Assembly: GCA_900074745.1 (NCBI GenBank) | Contig: LT598462.1 | Span: forward strand, 682,001-746,000 | Direction of reading: 5' to 3' | Source of the DNA: Lachancea mirantina | Taxonomy: Eukaryota > Ascomycota > Saccharomycetes > Saccharomycetales > Saccharomycetaceae | DNA length: 64,000 nt | In this document: piece after piece, positions 39,549 through 48,680 of the stretch | How positions within the stretch are numbered: the first letter of the stretch is position 1 | Layout of the letters: every line of letters begins with the position of its first letter | Made by a program: the position numbers and the translations under genes | The notes under the pieces: generated by a model | The model's database searches: none | What the model was told of the DNA's origin: nothing | What the model saw: only the letters and a program-made list of their open reading frames with translations

Positions 39549-40775
39549 TCAGGTATTCTCAGAACATATCTCCAGATCGCGTACATACTCGACAAACGTT
39601 TGAGCCCTCTTTTCCGCATCAGAGAAGCGATCGCTAATAAACACGTTCAAGCATAGAACAAACTCGTTGAATGCTTCCTGCTCTTGTACAGGTTTCTTCT
39701 CAACTAATGGCGCGTTCCCGGCCAGCAGTTCAAATATGTCATCTTGTCCGGCAGTGACGTTTTGAGGACCAGAAACTGGAGTGAGTTGGTATTCGACAGA
39801 AAACCTAGGCTGACGAGGTTCAGAAGCCATCAATTCTTCGAAAGTTTCATCGTAAAGTTCAGAAGATGGATTGGACATCGGCTGGCGGTGTGAAATCCAC
39901 TTGGCCTCGCTAATGTAAGACTTAAGTGAGCGTACCAGTTGATCGTAGCTGACATTAGGCGACGTTTTCAATCTGAAAGTTTCACGAACGATAACGGGCT
40001 CAGGCTTGACATTGGCTGCCTTCAATGGTTGTTGTTGCGCGGGTTCTGGCTTTTTCAACTCGATATTCGACAAGTCCAGAGCTTCTCCCTTCTTGACATA
40101 CTCAGCGACTTTTACAACAGCGCCTTCTGAAATTTGGCCCAAATAAGAAAGAACGTCGCCTTTCAAAAGCCTCCCATTTGGTCCCGAAGCTGGTATCTTG
40201 TCCAAAGCATCTGAAAAAGATATCTGCTTTTCATGCAAAAGAATCTGTACCGAAGGGAGCAAAATTTGGGATTGATCCGGAGCGACTAGCACAGAGGACT
40301 TTGATGTTCTACCATAATCTTTCTTTGCCTTCGTTTTCTCTGGTTTTGAACTTTTTTTGTTTTCCGACTTCTGCTGCACTTCTGGCTTCTTGGACTCCAC
40401 TTTCTTCGGGGATAGCACTGGCGGCAATTCTAAATTGTTGATATCGTCGTCGGGCTCGGCGACATAAGCTATAGGCTCGCCCACTTTAATATTTTTGGCA
40501 CCATTGTCAATCAAAATTTTGGCCAATTTACCGTCATCCTGCGCCTCAACGTCTATCTGGGCTTTGTCGGTCTCAACTTCCAATAAAACGTCTCCCGCAG
40601 AAAATTGTTCGCCCACTTTGAATTTCCATTCAACCACACCACCTTGTTCCATTGTAGGAGACATTGCTGGCATTAGAAAGGCCTCCGCCTTCAACAGGGC
40701 TCTTTGGGCATGGAATTGTCTTAAAATGGTCAGATATCGAACCTGTTTGCGGGCAATCAATCCTCTCATTAACAT
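39549..40775 (-). CDS. PDX1: Pyruvate dehydrogenase complex protein X (E3-binding protein)
   Basis: 408 residues from the ATG at 40775 (S. cerevisiae Pdx1: 410). A basic, Arg-rich mitochondrial presequence (about 1-30) precedes a lipoyl domain with LMPAMSPTMEQG and the lipoyl lysine K71 in ETDKAQ. A Lys/Pro/Glu-rich linker leads to a peripheral E3-binding domain (about 165-205; ASGPNGRLLKGDVLSYL). The C-terminal part lacks the E2 acyltransferase active site, as expected for protein X rather than Lat1. Pdx1 docks dihydrolipoamide dehydrogenase onto the PDH core in the mitochondrial matrix. PDX1-XKS1 adjacency matches YGR193C-YGR194C. Confidence 0.94.
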   Translation of the reverse strand: MLMRGLIARKQVRYLTILRQFHAQRALLKAEAFLMPAMSPTMEQGGVVEWKFKVGEQFSAGDVLLEVETDKAQIDVEAQDDGKLAKILIDNGAKNIKVGEPIAYVAEPDDDINNLELPPVLSPKKVESKKPEVQQKSENKKSSKPEKTKAKKDYGRTSKSSVLVAPDQSQILLPSVQILLHEKQISFSDALDKIPASGPNGRLLKGDVLSYLGQISEGAVVKVAEYVKKGEALDLSNIELKKPEPAQQQPLKAANVKPEPVIVRETFRLKTSPNVSYDQLVRSLKSYISEAKWISHRQPMSNPSSELYDETFEELMASEPRQPRFSVEYQLTPVSGPQNVTAGQDDIFELLAGNAPLVEKKPVQEQEAFNEFVLCLNVFISDRFSDAEKRAQTFVEYVRDLEICSENT

Positions 40776-41150
40776 CTTTATAGAATTATGTTTCAACTCG
40801 TAACGAAACTGAAGCCCTCCTTATCCTTTTCAGTTATTTTAGTTCCTAAACGTGAGAAACCTTTGCATTAATTTTTTGACTAACAAGAGATCTAGGAAAG
40901 ATCATGATGAGAAGATCACCACCTACAAAACAAGAAACCCCCTACAAAAGCAGACTAAAATCAGAACACGCTTCGGTGATAATTTATAAAAAAGTATATA
41001 CTTGGTCTGTCAAATTTTGGCTCTCAAAAAGGTCCTCAATTGTGCGACATAAGGGATTTTTGAAGACATATAAAACTGTATCATGAGAGTCTTGGAATTG
41101 TGTAGTCATAAAAGTCATAAAAATGGGATCTGTCGGCAAACCTTGCCAAA
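40776..41150. other. PDX1 promoter / XKS1 terminator region
   Basis: A 375-bp A/T-rich gap between the PDX1 start and the XKS1 stop. No RNA gene or conserved frame is seen. Confidence 0.45.
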
Positions 41151-42884
41151 TCATAGAGTGGCTTCGAGTGCACTTAAAACAGCTATTTTTTCATTATGAT
41201 GTTGCCACATTTCCTTGCTACCCATGCCCAAGTTCTGGACATCGGTTCCCCATCTGAAAGTCTTGTCCAAAAACTTGTCGAAACTAGTCTCTGTTTGCTT
41301 GCTGAAGAATAGATGCGACCACAAGGCTCTGTAGCAACCTCCCAAGGCACATGAGTTCGGAGTTTCCAGACGGAAATTGGCGTCGGACGCACCGAGCACT
41401 TCGGCGAAACGATCAACAATCGCGTCGTTCTTGGACGCACCGCCAACGAAAAAAGCCCTGTGGGGACGCTTGGCATACTCGGAAAGCTCGAAATTGTCGT
41501 AATCAAAGTGTACTGTATTTTGTCCGAGGTGGTAGGTAGTATCGGCACAGTCTTTTGAAAGAAGGGGGCTGATGCGTACACGGCAGCTCAAAGCCTGTGA
41601 TTCAACAATGTTTTTAGCGTCATGAGCAACACTGGGAAAATTTTCGACCAAGTTGAGTGTCACAGAACCCGTAGTTGCGTCTTTTGTAAATGTCGCCCTG
41701 CGATATGAGCTTGGAACGCTTGGCACGATTTCTCCCAACGGGAAATAGATTCCTAGTTCATTATCGGTGTTCAATGTCTTTGAAAGGACCGCTTCATTAA
41801 AGAGTTTCCAGTCGTGGTTGCCGTCGAGTTGGTCGCGAATACGTTCGCGAGCGAGGGATCCGTTACAGTAGCAAATCATGCCCATATAGTGACCAGGCAG
41901 AGTTGGATGTATGAACAGGTGGTAATTGGGAGAAGGATGGTACTGGTCGGTAACGAGCAAGATGGTCGTACTAGTGCCCATTGAAACAAGAACATCGTTT
42001 TTCCGCAAAGGCAACGAACATATCGTAGCGAGATTGTCTCCAGTAAACGGATATATCTCACATTTCGAATTCAACCCATATTTCTCGATGAAATAAGATG
42101 CAATGTGACCCACAGGTTCAACTTTGTCCGACGGGATAGGATCACCACCAAGTTTTTCACGAACATCGGCGACATTGGCATCGATATTGCATAGAAGATT
42201 GTCATCGTAGTCTCGTTTCTCAATATCGTACAAGTTCATGCCGCATGCATCTGCTTCTTCAAGCTTGGTGAACTTACCAGAGAGCAAAGAAGCCAAAAAT
42301 GAAGATACGAGCGAAATTTTGGCCGTGTTGCGGTAAACTTTTGGTTCTTTGCGTGCGATCTTCATTATTTGTGGACCCGTGAATCTGTAATGCGCCCTGG
42401 AACCGGTAATTTGTGCCAGTTGTTGTGGTCCGCCAGAACTTTTCTCAAACGCTTCGCATTCTTCACCGGTACTGTGATCTTGCCAGTTGGGTGCCACTGG
42501 TCGGGAAAAAGCAGATGGGAATAGCAAATCCTTGAGTGAAGACTTTGGATTTAATGTTTCAAGCATTTTGGGACCTTCTGAGGTCCAATAAACCGAACCG
42601 TGTTGCTGACAAGACCCACTAACAGCGCGAACTAGTTTCAAATCCAAATGTTCCCGTTTTGACATTCTTAGGAAAACCAAGTCAACAGCTTCTAGCCACA
42701 TTTCCACTGGACACTCTATGGAACCATCTTCACGGATGTAAACACCTTTATGGGTGTTGTAATGCGGAAGATCTTGATCAAACTCCACTGTTTCTGAATG
42801 AATTAATTTCAGTTTCTGGTCAATTACCAAGCATTTCAATTGTTGCGTTGATAAATCAAATCCCAGATAGTAGGTGTCGGCCAT
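41151..42884 (-). CDS. XKS1: Xylulokinase
   Basis: 577 residues from the ATG at 42884 (S. cerevisiae Xks1: 600). A FGGY-family carbohydrate kinase with the N-terminal LGFDLSTQQLK phosphate loop, SGSCQQHGSVYW, the LVSMGTSTTILLV region and the C-terminal FFVGGASKNDAIV block. It phosphorylates D-xylulose to xylulose 5-phosphate for the pentose phosphate pathway, in the cytosol. It lies on the minus strand between SPC1 and PDX1. Confidence 0.95.
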   Translation of the reverse strand: MADTYYLGFDLSTQQLKCLVIDQKLKLIHSETVEFDQDLPHYNTHKGVYIREDGSIECPVEMWLEAVDLVFLRMSKREHLDLKLVRAVSGSCQQHGSVYWTSEGPKMLETLNPKSSLKDLLFPSAFSRPVAPNWQDHSTGEECEAFEKSSGGPQQLAQITGSRAHYRFTGPQIMKIARKEPKVYRNTAKISLVSSFLASLLSGKFTKLEEADACGMNLYDIEKRDYDDNLLCNIDANVADVREKLGGDPIPSDKVEPVGHIASYFIEKYGLNSKCEIYPFTGDNLATICSLPLRKNDVLVSMGTSTTILLVTDQYHPSPNYHLFIHPTLPGHYMGMICYCNGSLARERIRDQLDGNHDWKLFNEAVLSKTLNTDNELGIYFPLGEIVPSVPSSYRRATFTKDATTGSVTLNLVENFPSVAHDAKNIVESQALSCRVRISPLLSKDCADTTYHLGQNTVHFDYDNFELSEYAKRPHRAFFVGGASKNDAIVDRFAEVLGASDANFRLETPNSCALGGCYRALWSHLFFSKQTETSFDKFLDKTFRWGTDVQNLGMGSKEMWQHHNEKIAVLSALEATL

Positions 42885-43159
42885 CGGTTCCGTTTGGTCC
42901 TTCAAATTCGACTTTCGATGTTGTTGGTAAAAAGTTAAGTTCCTTTGTTCTTCGTCGTTTCTCTCTTATCTGTCGGATCACGAGAGATTTCGATCACGAA
43001 TCCTTCAAAAGACCATGTCAATGTAATCGTCACGACGCTATCTAACATATACATTTGTTACTATCTCATGAGATCGTAGTAGTAAATCTTTTGTTTATAA
43101 TGCTTGTTCGGTGGTAATGCTTCTTATTGAGCAAGAAGGGGCAAAATGCTATTGGTGGT

Positions 43160-43426
43160 TCATGACCCGATTTTTGTCTTGACCCAAGTAGGGCGTTGCT
43201 TGTTGTACCATGGATAGCTAGGTAGCACTGCCAATAGACTCAGGAAGTAACTAATTCCAAAACACCACACCAAATTAACCACAGATTGTGTTAAAAACCC
43301 AACAAAACATGCTGTAATGGTACCGAAAAGAAGTACCCGGAAAACCAAGGTGTCCGCTCGACGCTGACTGGCAAAATCGATCGGGAAAGTCAGCTTTTTT
43401 TGTACTTCTTGCATGATTTCGGACAT
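43160..43426 (-). CDS. SPC1: Signal peptidase complex subunit Spc1 (SPC12)
   Basis: 88 residues (S. cerevisiae: 94). It has two closely spaced hydrophobic helices (about 28-48 and 51-70), short cytosolic ends, and the family motif FPIDFASQRRAD before the first helix. Spc1 is a non-catalytic ER-membrane subunit of signal peptidase that influences substrate choice (family knowledge). It lies two genes after MET3, corresponding to YJR010C-A next to YJR010W, with YGR-derived PDX1 and XKS1 interleaved. Confidence 0.92.
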   Translation of the reverse strand: MSEIMQEVQKKLTFPIDFASQRRADTLVFRVLLFGTITACFVGFLTQSVVNLVWCFGISYFLSLLAVLPSYPWYNKQRPTWVKTKIGS

Positions 43427-43629
43427 TTTTGGCTTGGAGAGAAAGTGAGTTGTAGATGGGTAACAGTGAATTCCGTGCGTTACGATTATTTAACTTGATC
43501 CTCGGCTTCGAGTGGTGATGGTTTTGAGAGCTTTCGCCTTCACATTCCCACCTTCTGGAACTCTTTAGCGTAGCTAGATGACCATTTGCCTTGGTTCGTA
43601 GTTCGCGCTCACTTAACGCTCCCTCAAGG

Positions 43630-44361
43630 CTATGCCGTTGACAAAGTATCGATTTCAGTTCCACCCAATTGGGTCTGAAGCCAAGCAATTATCGACGCAT
43701 TTTGCGCTGACTCGCCCTCAGACACGTTTTCTGAACGTGGTACAGTAGATTCTTTGTATTTGCGCATAATTTGTGCGTCTTGGGTTACCAACACTGCGAC
43801 CTGCGCTCGAAGTCCGTTAAGTTGTGCACGCCAAGGTGCTAGCATGTCCTGCTCAAGTTCACGAGACAGCACGCTAAACTGCTTGTCAGAAACTTCGAAT
43901 TTGGGCTCGAGTGGCAGTTTACGCACGAATAAATGGATATGTGCCAATCCCAGAACGCAATTCCGTAATTGCACGGGCAATTTAGCATGTGCTTTGGAAA
44001 TTGCGTCCTCAACGACGCCTGAATGGCGCGTCTTTGCGTCTCGCAACAGCAAAATCTCCACTTCGAGTTCTCTGCTGTATTGATGTACACGTTCTAGTAG
44101 CTCTTTTGATACCAAATGCTTGACAATGGACAAATCTCGAATTTCCAAGAGTCGCATGAAATGGACTCGGAACGCGCTCGCAATCATCACCGTCATTTGA
44201 AGCGTTTCTGACCTTGTTCGGTCTCCACTCATAGTTTCGTCCCGTTCACAATTCTCGATATAATACGCCAAGTAACTCAAATTTACCATATATTTGCCCA
44301 CACAAAGCACCAACTCTGCGAGTTGTCTTTGCATACGTGGCATCCGTTCAGCCTCGACCAT
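43630..44361 (-). CDS. YJR011C-like protein of unknown function
   Basis: 243 residues, mostly helical, with no membrane segment or signal. Long amphipathic helices suggest a coiled-coil or helical bundle. I recognise no catalytic motif. The identification as the YJR011C counterpart (261 residues in S. cerevisiae) rests mainly on position, between SPC1 (YJR010C-A) and the YJR012C-like gene, and on similar size. The family has no established function. Confidence 0.65.
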   Translation of the reverse strand: MVEAERMPRMQRQLAELVLCVGKYMVNLSYLAYYIENCERDETMSGDRTRSETLQMTVMIASAFRVHFMRLLEIRDLSIVKHLVSKELLERVHQYSRELEVEILLLRDAKTRHSGVVEDAISKAHAKLPVQLRNCVLGLAHIHLFVRKLPLEPKFEVSDKQFSVLSRELEQDMLAPWRAQLNGLRAQVAVLVTQDAQIMRKYKESTVPRSENVSEGESAQNASIIAWLQTQLGGTEIDTLSTA

Positions 44362-45016
44362 TGTCTTTTACCTGGTTTGATGTCTTCTGTTCGGGTGCTC
44401 TATTGAATTTTAAGATCTGGAACCTAGAAGAGATGAGATACCGATGAGACATAAGAGAGGATGCGAATCTTACAGATCAAGCTCGTTTCTCTGTAATCGC
44501 TTCAATTGCACCTAATACAGGTGTTCGATATGTGCAGCGCCTTCCTTCCACCGCTTCCAATGAATAAGACGCTCAAATCTGGCAAATTGGCTAAGCACAG
44601 AGCTTTGAAATGAGCAAATCCAACTATCACCAGAATCCTAGTCCTAACATATAGAGACTTCAGTTAAACTAATATCTCACGTTCTACAAGCTCAAGAGCC
44701 GGTTTAGGTTGATCCTTCAGGTACTTCATCGAGTTACTGCCTGAATCAAGTTCATCATCACTGCTCATCACAGACATTGACGACACGCCAAGAGATTTGG
44801 TGGAGGAGTTACTAGCTGCACAACTGGTTGAAAGCGTGAAACAGATGACGAAGCTCACTAGCGAAGAAACGAAGCGAAGCGACTCGAATTGGAGCCATCA
44901 ACACCATCGGAACATCACCACCCTCATCACCGTCGGATCATCACATCGTCCGAAAAATTTCCATATGACAATCTACAAGAGCTTTAACGTTAACTACAAA
45001 GTACAGGATTTCTAGA
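44362..45016. other. Intergenic region with an unassigned protein-like frame
   Basis: A 655-bp divergent gap. A + strand frame at about 44713-45015 has no ATG near its start but encodes a helix-like stretch (DTPRDLVEELLAAQLVES). The opposite strand offers a 64-codon ATG frame (44664-44858). Neither is recognisable. No RNA gene is seen. Confidence 0.4.
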
Positions 45017-45925
45017 ATGTCTGGGACCACTAAATCTAGTGATTCAAGTCCCAATGAGGCGTATTCAAGAGTGATGGGGTTTGTTTCGGGCATGTTTTCC
45101 GGTATTGCCAAAAATGCAGTAGGGCATCCATTCGACACGATCAAAGTTCGGCTTCAAACGTCGCAAGAAAGTGGAAGGTTTAAAGGTCCATTGGACTGTG
45201 TTTACCAGACTTTCCGTCAACAAGGAATCCGTGGGTTTTATTTGGGATTTACTCCTCCATTGGTTGGTTGGGTGATGATGGATTCGGTGATGCTGGGATG
45301 TTTGCACAATTACAGGATGCTTCTTCAAAAATATGTGTATCGAGACGATCCCAAATTACCCCTGTCTGGGTGCATTCTTAGTGGTGTCATGGCAGGTTGG
45401 TCTGTCAGTTTTATCGCTGCTCCTGTAGAACTGGCAAAAGCCAAACTTCAAGTACAATACGATGCCAAGACTACGAAGTACACGGGTCCAATCGATGTAA
45501 TCAAGAAAGTTTACGGTTTACAAGGAATTCGAGGCATCTACAAAGGGTTGATTAGTACATTGATTTTCAGAACCCATTTTGTTTATTGGTGGGGGTCCTA
45601 CGAGCTTTTGACTCGATGGTTCAAGAAAAACACCCATTTGAGCGACACTGCAATCAATTTTTGGTCTGGTGGGTTCAGTGCGTCATTTGGATTCTGGACT
45701 ACTGCGTATCCGAGCGACGTGATCAAACAAGTCATCCTATGCAACGACAAATATGACGGAAGTTTCAAATCTTGGCGCATGGCGGCCTATGACATTTACC
45801 GATCCAAAGGCGTCAAAGGGTTTTTCAAAGGCTTTGTTCCTAGTTTCTTGAGAAGTTTCCCGGCCAACGCCGCCGCGCTGGCCGCGTTCGAATTCGTGCT
45901 CAGAACGAGCGGTGCTAAACCTTAA
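45017..45925 (+). CDS. Mitochondrial carrier family protein (YFR045W-like)
   Basis: 302 residues with the three-repeat architecture of mitochondrial inner-membrane carriers. The Px[DE]xx[KR] signatures are HPFDTIKVRLQ (repeat 1), APVELAKAKLQV (repeat 2) and YPSDVIKQVIL (repeat 3). Each is followed by a G-[FI]-RG-[FI]-Y-type or GFFKGF motif. Substrate cannot be read from sequence. Resemblance to basic amino-acid/carnitine-type carriers (ORT1, CRC1) is general, and the uncharacterised YFR045W is my best guess for the ortholog. It interrupts the YJR011C-YJR012C order, so it moved in this lineage or in S. cerevisiae. It converges on the PEX39-like gene, 113 bp apart. Confidence 0.8.
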   Translation: MSGTTKSSDSSPNEAYSRVMGFVSGMFSGIAKNAVGHPFDTIKVRLQTSQESGRFKGPLDCVYQTFRQQGIRGFYLGFTPPLVGWVMMDSVMLGCLHNYRMLLQKYVYRDDPKLPLSGCILSGVMAGWSVSFIAAPVELAKAKLQVQYDAKTTKYTGPIDVIKKVYGLQGIRGIYKGLISTLIFRTHFVYWWGSYELLTRWFKKNTHLSDTAINFWSGGFSASFGFWTTAYPSDVIKQVILCNDKYDGSFKSWRMAAYDIYRSKGVKGFFKGFVPSFLRSFPANAAALAAFEFVLRTSGAKP

Positions 45926-46038
45926 CCACTATTCCATGTTATTTGTACATAAGAGGATAAACAGATATAGATGCCATGTGAATATGCAAACCTTGCATGA
46001 AGTCATAAAATCAAATTCCGGAAAAAAACCTACCAGAC

Positions 46039-46401
46039 CTAACCCGATTCGTGAGGGTCCCCATTCCCATTATCGAAAAACTGTTCCAAGTGTTTTTCAA
46101 ATTCCGATTCTATAGCGTAATATTTCGATAAACTGTCAAAACTCTCATTACGGGCAAAAACTGTGGCCTCAGCGACCGGAAAAGTCACCGTTTCATCTTT
46201 CGAAGTGTCCTGATCAATCTCAGCGGGCTCTGACTCTGTTGAAGCCGTTTTTTCCCAAGGTTTCGGCCTGGGTTTCAATTGGGACTCAGTTCTCAAAGAC
46301 GCATCGAGGGCTAAGTTGGGTACCTCTACAATATTGGGAACCGGTCGATTACTCACTATATGTTCTACTAACTCGTCATAGCTCAGTACCTGGTCACCCA
46401 T
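46039..46401 (-). CDS. PEX39: KPWE-motif small peroxin-like protein (YJR012C / Pex39 ortholog)
   Basis: 120 residues. An N-terminal helical segment SYDELVEHIVSNRPVPNIV is followed by RPKPWEK, with KPWE at 47-50. This is the arrangement of the peroxisomal KPWE domain also found in some Pex14-related proteins. The rest is acidic and probably flexible. YJR012C has been described as a factor assisting import of PTS2 cargo with Pex7 (knowledge, recent). Position directly upstream of and divergent from GPI14 (YJR013W) supports orthology. It is shorter than the 207-residue S. cerevisiae annotation, whose extra residues may reflect start choice. Confidence 0.75.
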   Translation of the reverse strand: MGDQVLSYDELVEHIVSNRPVPNIVEVPNLALDASLRTESQLKPRPKPWEKTASTESEPAEIDQDTSKDETVTFPVAEATVFARNESFDSLSKYYAIESEFEKHLEQFFDNGNGDPHESG

Positions 46402-46562
46402 TCTTCTGCGACGGAATCGACGGTTGAATATGAAGTGAATCCGAACAATTCTTGAAATTGAAATTTCAGAAAATAATTATCATCATCAAGGACTCAATTG
46501 AACGTTAAAAAGGTGGGAAATAGAACCGTACTCAGGGTTTAACTTCTTATGCGTTGATAGTC

Positions 46563-47753
46563 ATGGAATTGTCCACTATAGCCCTTTTTCTGGGGTCTTT
46601 TACGCTTAGGATTGGGTTTTTCCTATACGGAATTTACCAAGATGCCCATTTTGAAGTCAAGTACACTGATATTGACTACTTTGTCTTTAATGACGCTGCC
46701 AAATATGCGTATTACTTGCAATCACCGTTTCTTCGGGATACGTACCGATACACACCCCTTTTGAGCTGGCTTTTGGTTCCTAATCACTATTTTAAGTGGA
46801 TTCATTTCGGGAAGATGATATTTATTGGGTTTGACCTTTTGACAGGGATTTTGATCGTGGTGTTACTGGATTGTACTTCTGAGCGAAGACGTAAATTGCT
46901 CGCGAGTCTCTGGTTACTGAATTTCATGGTTATAACGATCAGCACTCGTGGTAATGCAGAAAGCGTCGTCTGCTGTCTCGTAGTACTAACCATGTATTTC
47001 TTGAAAATTGACAATTTCGTAGCCGCTGGAATCGCCTATGGGACTTCAATTCATTTCAAACTGTACCCGGTCATGTACTGCTTACCCATTGCTGTTTTTA
47101 TTTACCAGACACGCTCACGTTCGTCGTCCTGGTTCAAGAACTTGATCAAAATCGGTATTTCCACTGCAACAACGGCAGCTGCATTAACATTCTGGATGTA
47201 CAAGCTCTACGGATACGAGTATCTAGACAACGCGTACCTCTACCATTTCTACCGCACTGACCATCGTCACAATTTTTCCCTCTGGAACATGCTCTTATAC
47301 CTAGACTCTGCGACGCTGAAGCAGAGTTCTTGGCCAAAACTCGCATTTGTGCCACAGGCTGCTGTTACGATAGCGCTGTCATTTTTGCTCGACAACACAG
47401 CCAGTCTCAGCGATCTCATGTCAATCCTATTTTTCCAGACCTTTACATTTGTCGCCTACAACAAAGTATGCACCTCCCAGTATTTCATTTGGTACTTGAC
47501 ATTTCTACCATTTTACCTTCAAGACACGCAAATTTCACGCAAGAAAGGTCTGTTTATGCTCTTCTTGTGGGTCGCATCCCAGGCATTCTGGCTATCACAA
47601 GCATATTTACTAGAATTCAAGGGCAAGAACGTTTTTTTCAATATTTTCGTCGCGTCGGTCTCCTTCTTCATCAGCAATATATGGATTCTTGGTCAAATGG
47701 TCGAAGATCACAGAATCAGAAATCATTCCCTTAAGGTCAAGAAATCCGAGTAG
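46563..47753 (+). CDS. GPI14: GPI mannosyltransferase I catalytic subunit (PIG-M)
   Basis: 396 residues from the ATG at 46563 (S. cerevisiae Gpi14: 403). It is a polytopic ER membrane protein with about eight to ten hydrophobic helices. The luminal DID motif (KYTDIDYFVFNDAA) near the N-terminus is the catalytic loop of GT50 enzymes, followed by RYTPLLSWLL. It adds the first alpha-1,4 mannose to the GPI precursor, with Pbn1 as partner (family knowledge). A conserved IHFKLYPVMY motif lies mid-protein. Confidence 0.95.
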   Translation: MELSTIALFLGSFTLRIGFFLYGIYQDAHFEVKYTDIDYFVFNDAAKYAYYLQSPFLRDTYRYTPLLSWLLVPNHYFKWIHFGKMIFIGFDLLTGILIVVLLDCTSERRRKLLASLWLLNFMVITISTRGNAESVVCCLVVLTMYFLKIDNFVAAGIAYGTSIHFKLYPVMYCLPIAVFIYQTRSRSSSWFKNLIKIGISTATTAAALTFWMYKLYGYEYLDNAYLYHFYRTDHRHNFSLWNMLLYLDSATLKQSSWPKLAFVPQAAVTIALSFLLDNTASLSDLMSILFFQTFTFVAYNKVCTSQYFIWYLTFLPFYLQDTQISRKKGLFMLFLWVASQAFWLSQAYLLEFKGKNVFFNIFVASVSFFISNIWILGQMVEDHRIRNHSLKVKKSE

Positions 47754-47931
47754 CATTTTCTGGCTTAAATAGAATTGATATAGGCGCTTTGGCTTGTACT
47801 GTTTGATGGATTTCTCTTATATACATTTCTTTACTGCAAGATCAAGATAATTGACATTTTTCAAAATTTGACTGGTAGAATTTGACACTTGTTTCATCAC
47901 TAACAGAGACCCTGTATTGGACTTTGATTCG

Positions 47932-48669
47932 ATGTCAAGACTTGAAATCTACTCTCCAGAGGGTTTGCGACTAGATGGTCGTCGTTGGAACGAATTGAGA
48001 AGGTTTGAAAGCTCAATAAATACGCATCCCGATGCTGCGGACGGCTCATCGTATCTTGAACAAGGAAATAACAAAATCATTACACTGGTAACGGGACCAC
48101 AAGAACCCAGGTTACGTTCACAGGCAAGTTTCAGTCATGCGTCAGTTTCCGTCAATTTGAATATCACCAAATTTTCCAGAATGGAGAGAAGTAAGGCTAG
48201 TCATAGAAACGAAAGAAGAGTTCTCGAAATGCAGACGGCACTTGTGCGAACTTTCGAGAAAAACGTGATGTTACATTTGTATCCTCGTACATCTATCGAT
48301 ATCCAGGTTCATGTGCTTCAACAAGACGGTGGTCTCATGAGCAGCTTGATTAACGGCATCACGCTAGCTTTAATAGATGCCGGAATTGCCATGTACGACT
48401 ACATTAGCAGTGTTTCCGTCGGGCTGTACGATACCACGCCGCTTCTAGATATGAACTCATTGGAAGAAAATGCTATGAGCAGTGTTACGCTAGCAGTCGT
48501 TGGGAAATCTGAAAAGCTTTCTTTACTTCTTGTCGAGGACAAAATTCCACTGGATAGATTTGAAAGCGTCCTTGCTATTGGAATTGCCGGTGCACATAGA
48601 GTCAGAGAACTCATGGATAAAGAGTTAAGAAGGCATGGTCAAAAAAGACTAGCTAATGCATCTAAATAA
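47932..48669 (+). CDS. SKI6: Exosome core RNase PH-like subunit Ski6/Rrp41
   Basis: 245 residues starting MSRLEIYSPEGLRLDGRRWNE at 47932, as in S. cerevisiae (246 residues). The RNase PH fold is complete with LEQDGG-equivalent LQQDGGLMSSLINGITLALIDAG. Yeast Rrp41 is catalytically inactive and forms part of the hexameric ring that threads RNA to Rrp44 (family knowledge). Convergent with FYV8, only 11 bp between the stops, so the 3' UTRs must overlap. SKI6-FYV8 order matches YGR195W-YGR196C. Confidence 0.97.
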   Translation: MSRLEIYSPEGLRLDGRRWNELRRFESSINTHPDAADGSSYLEQGNNKIITLVTGPQEPRLRSQASFSHASVSVNLNITKFSRMERSKASHRNERRVLEMQTALVRTFEKNVMLHLYPRTSIDIQVHVLQQDGGLMSSLINGITLALIDAGIAMYDYISSVSVGLYDTTPLLDMNSLEENAMSSVTLAVVGKSEKLSLLLVEDKIPLDRFESVLAIGIAGAHRVRELMDKELRRHGQKRLANASK

Positions 48670-48680
48670 TTGTTATAATA

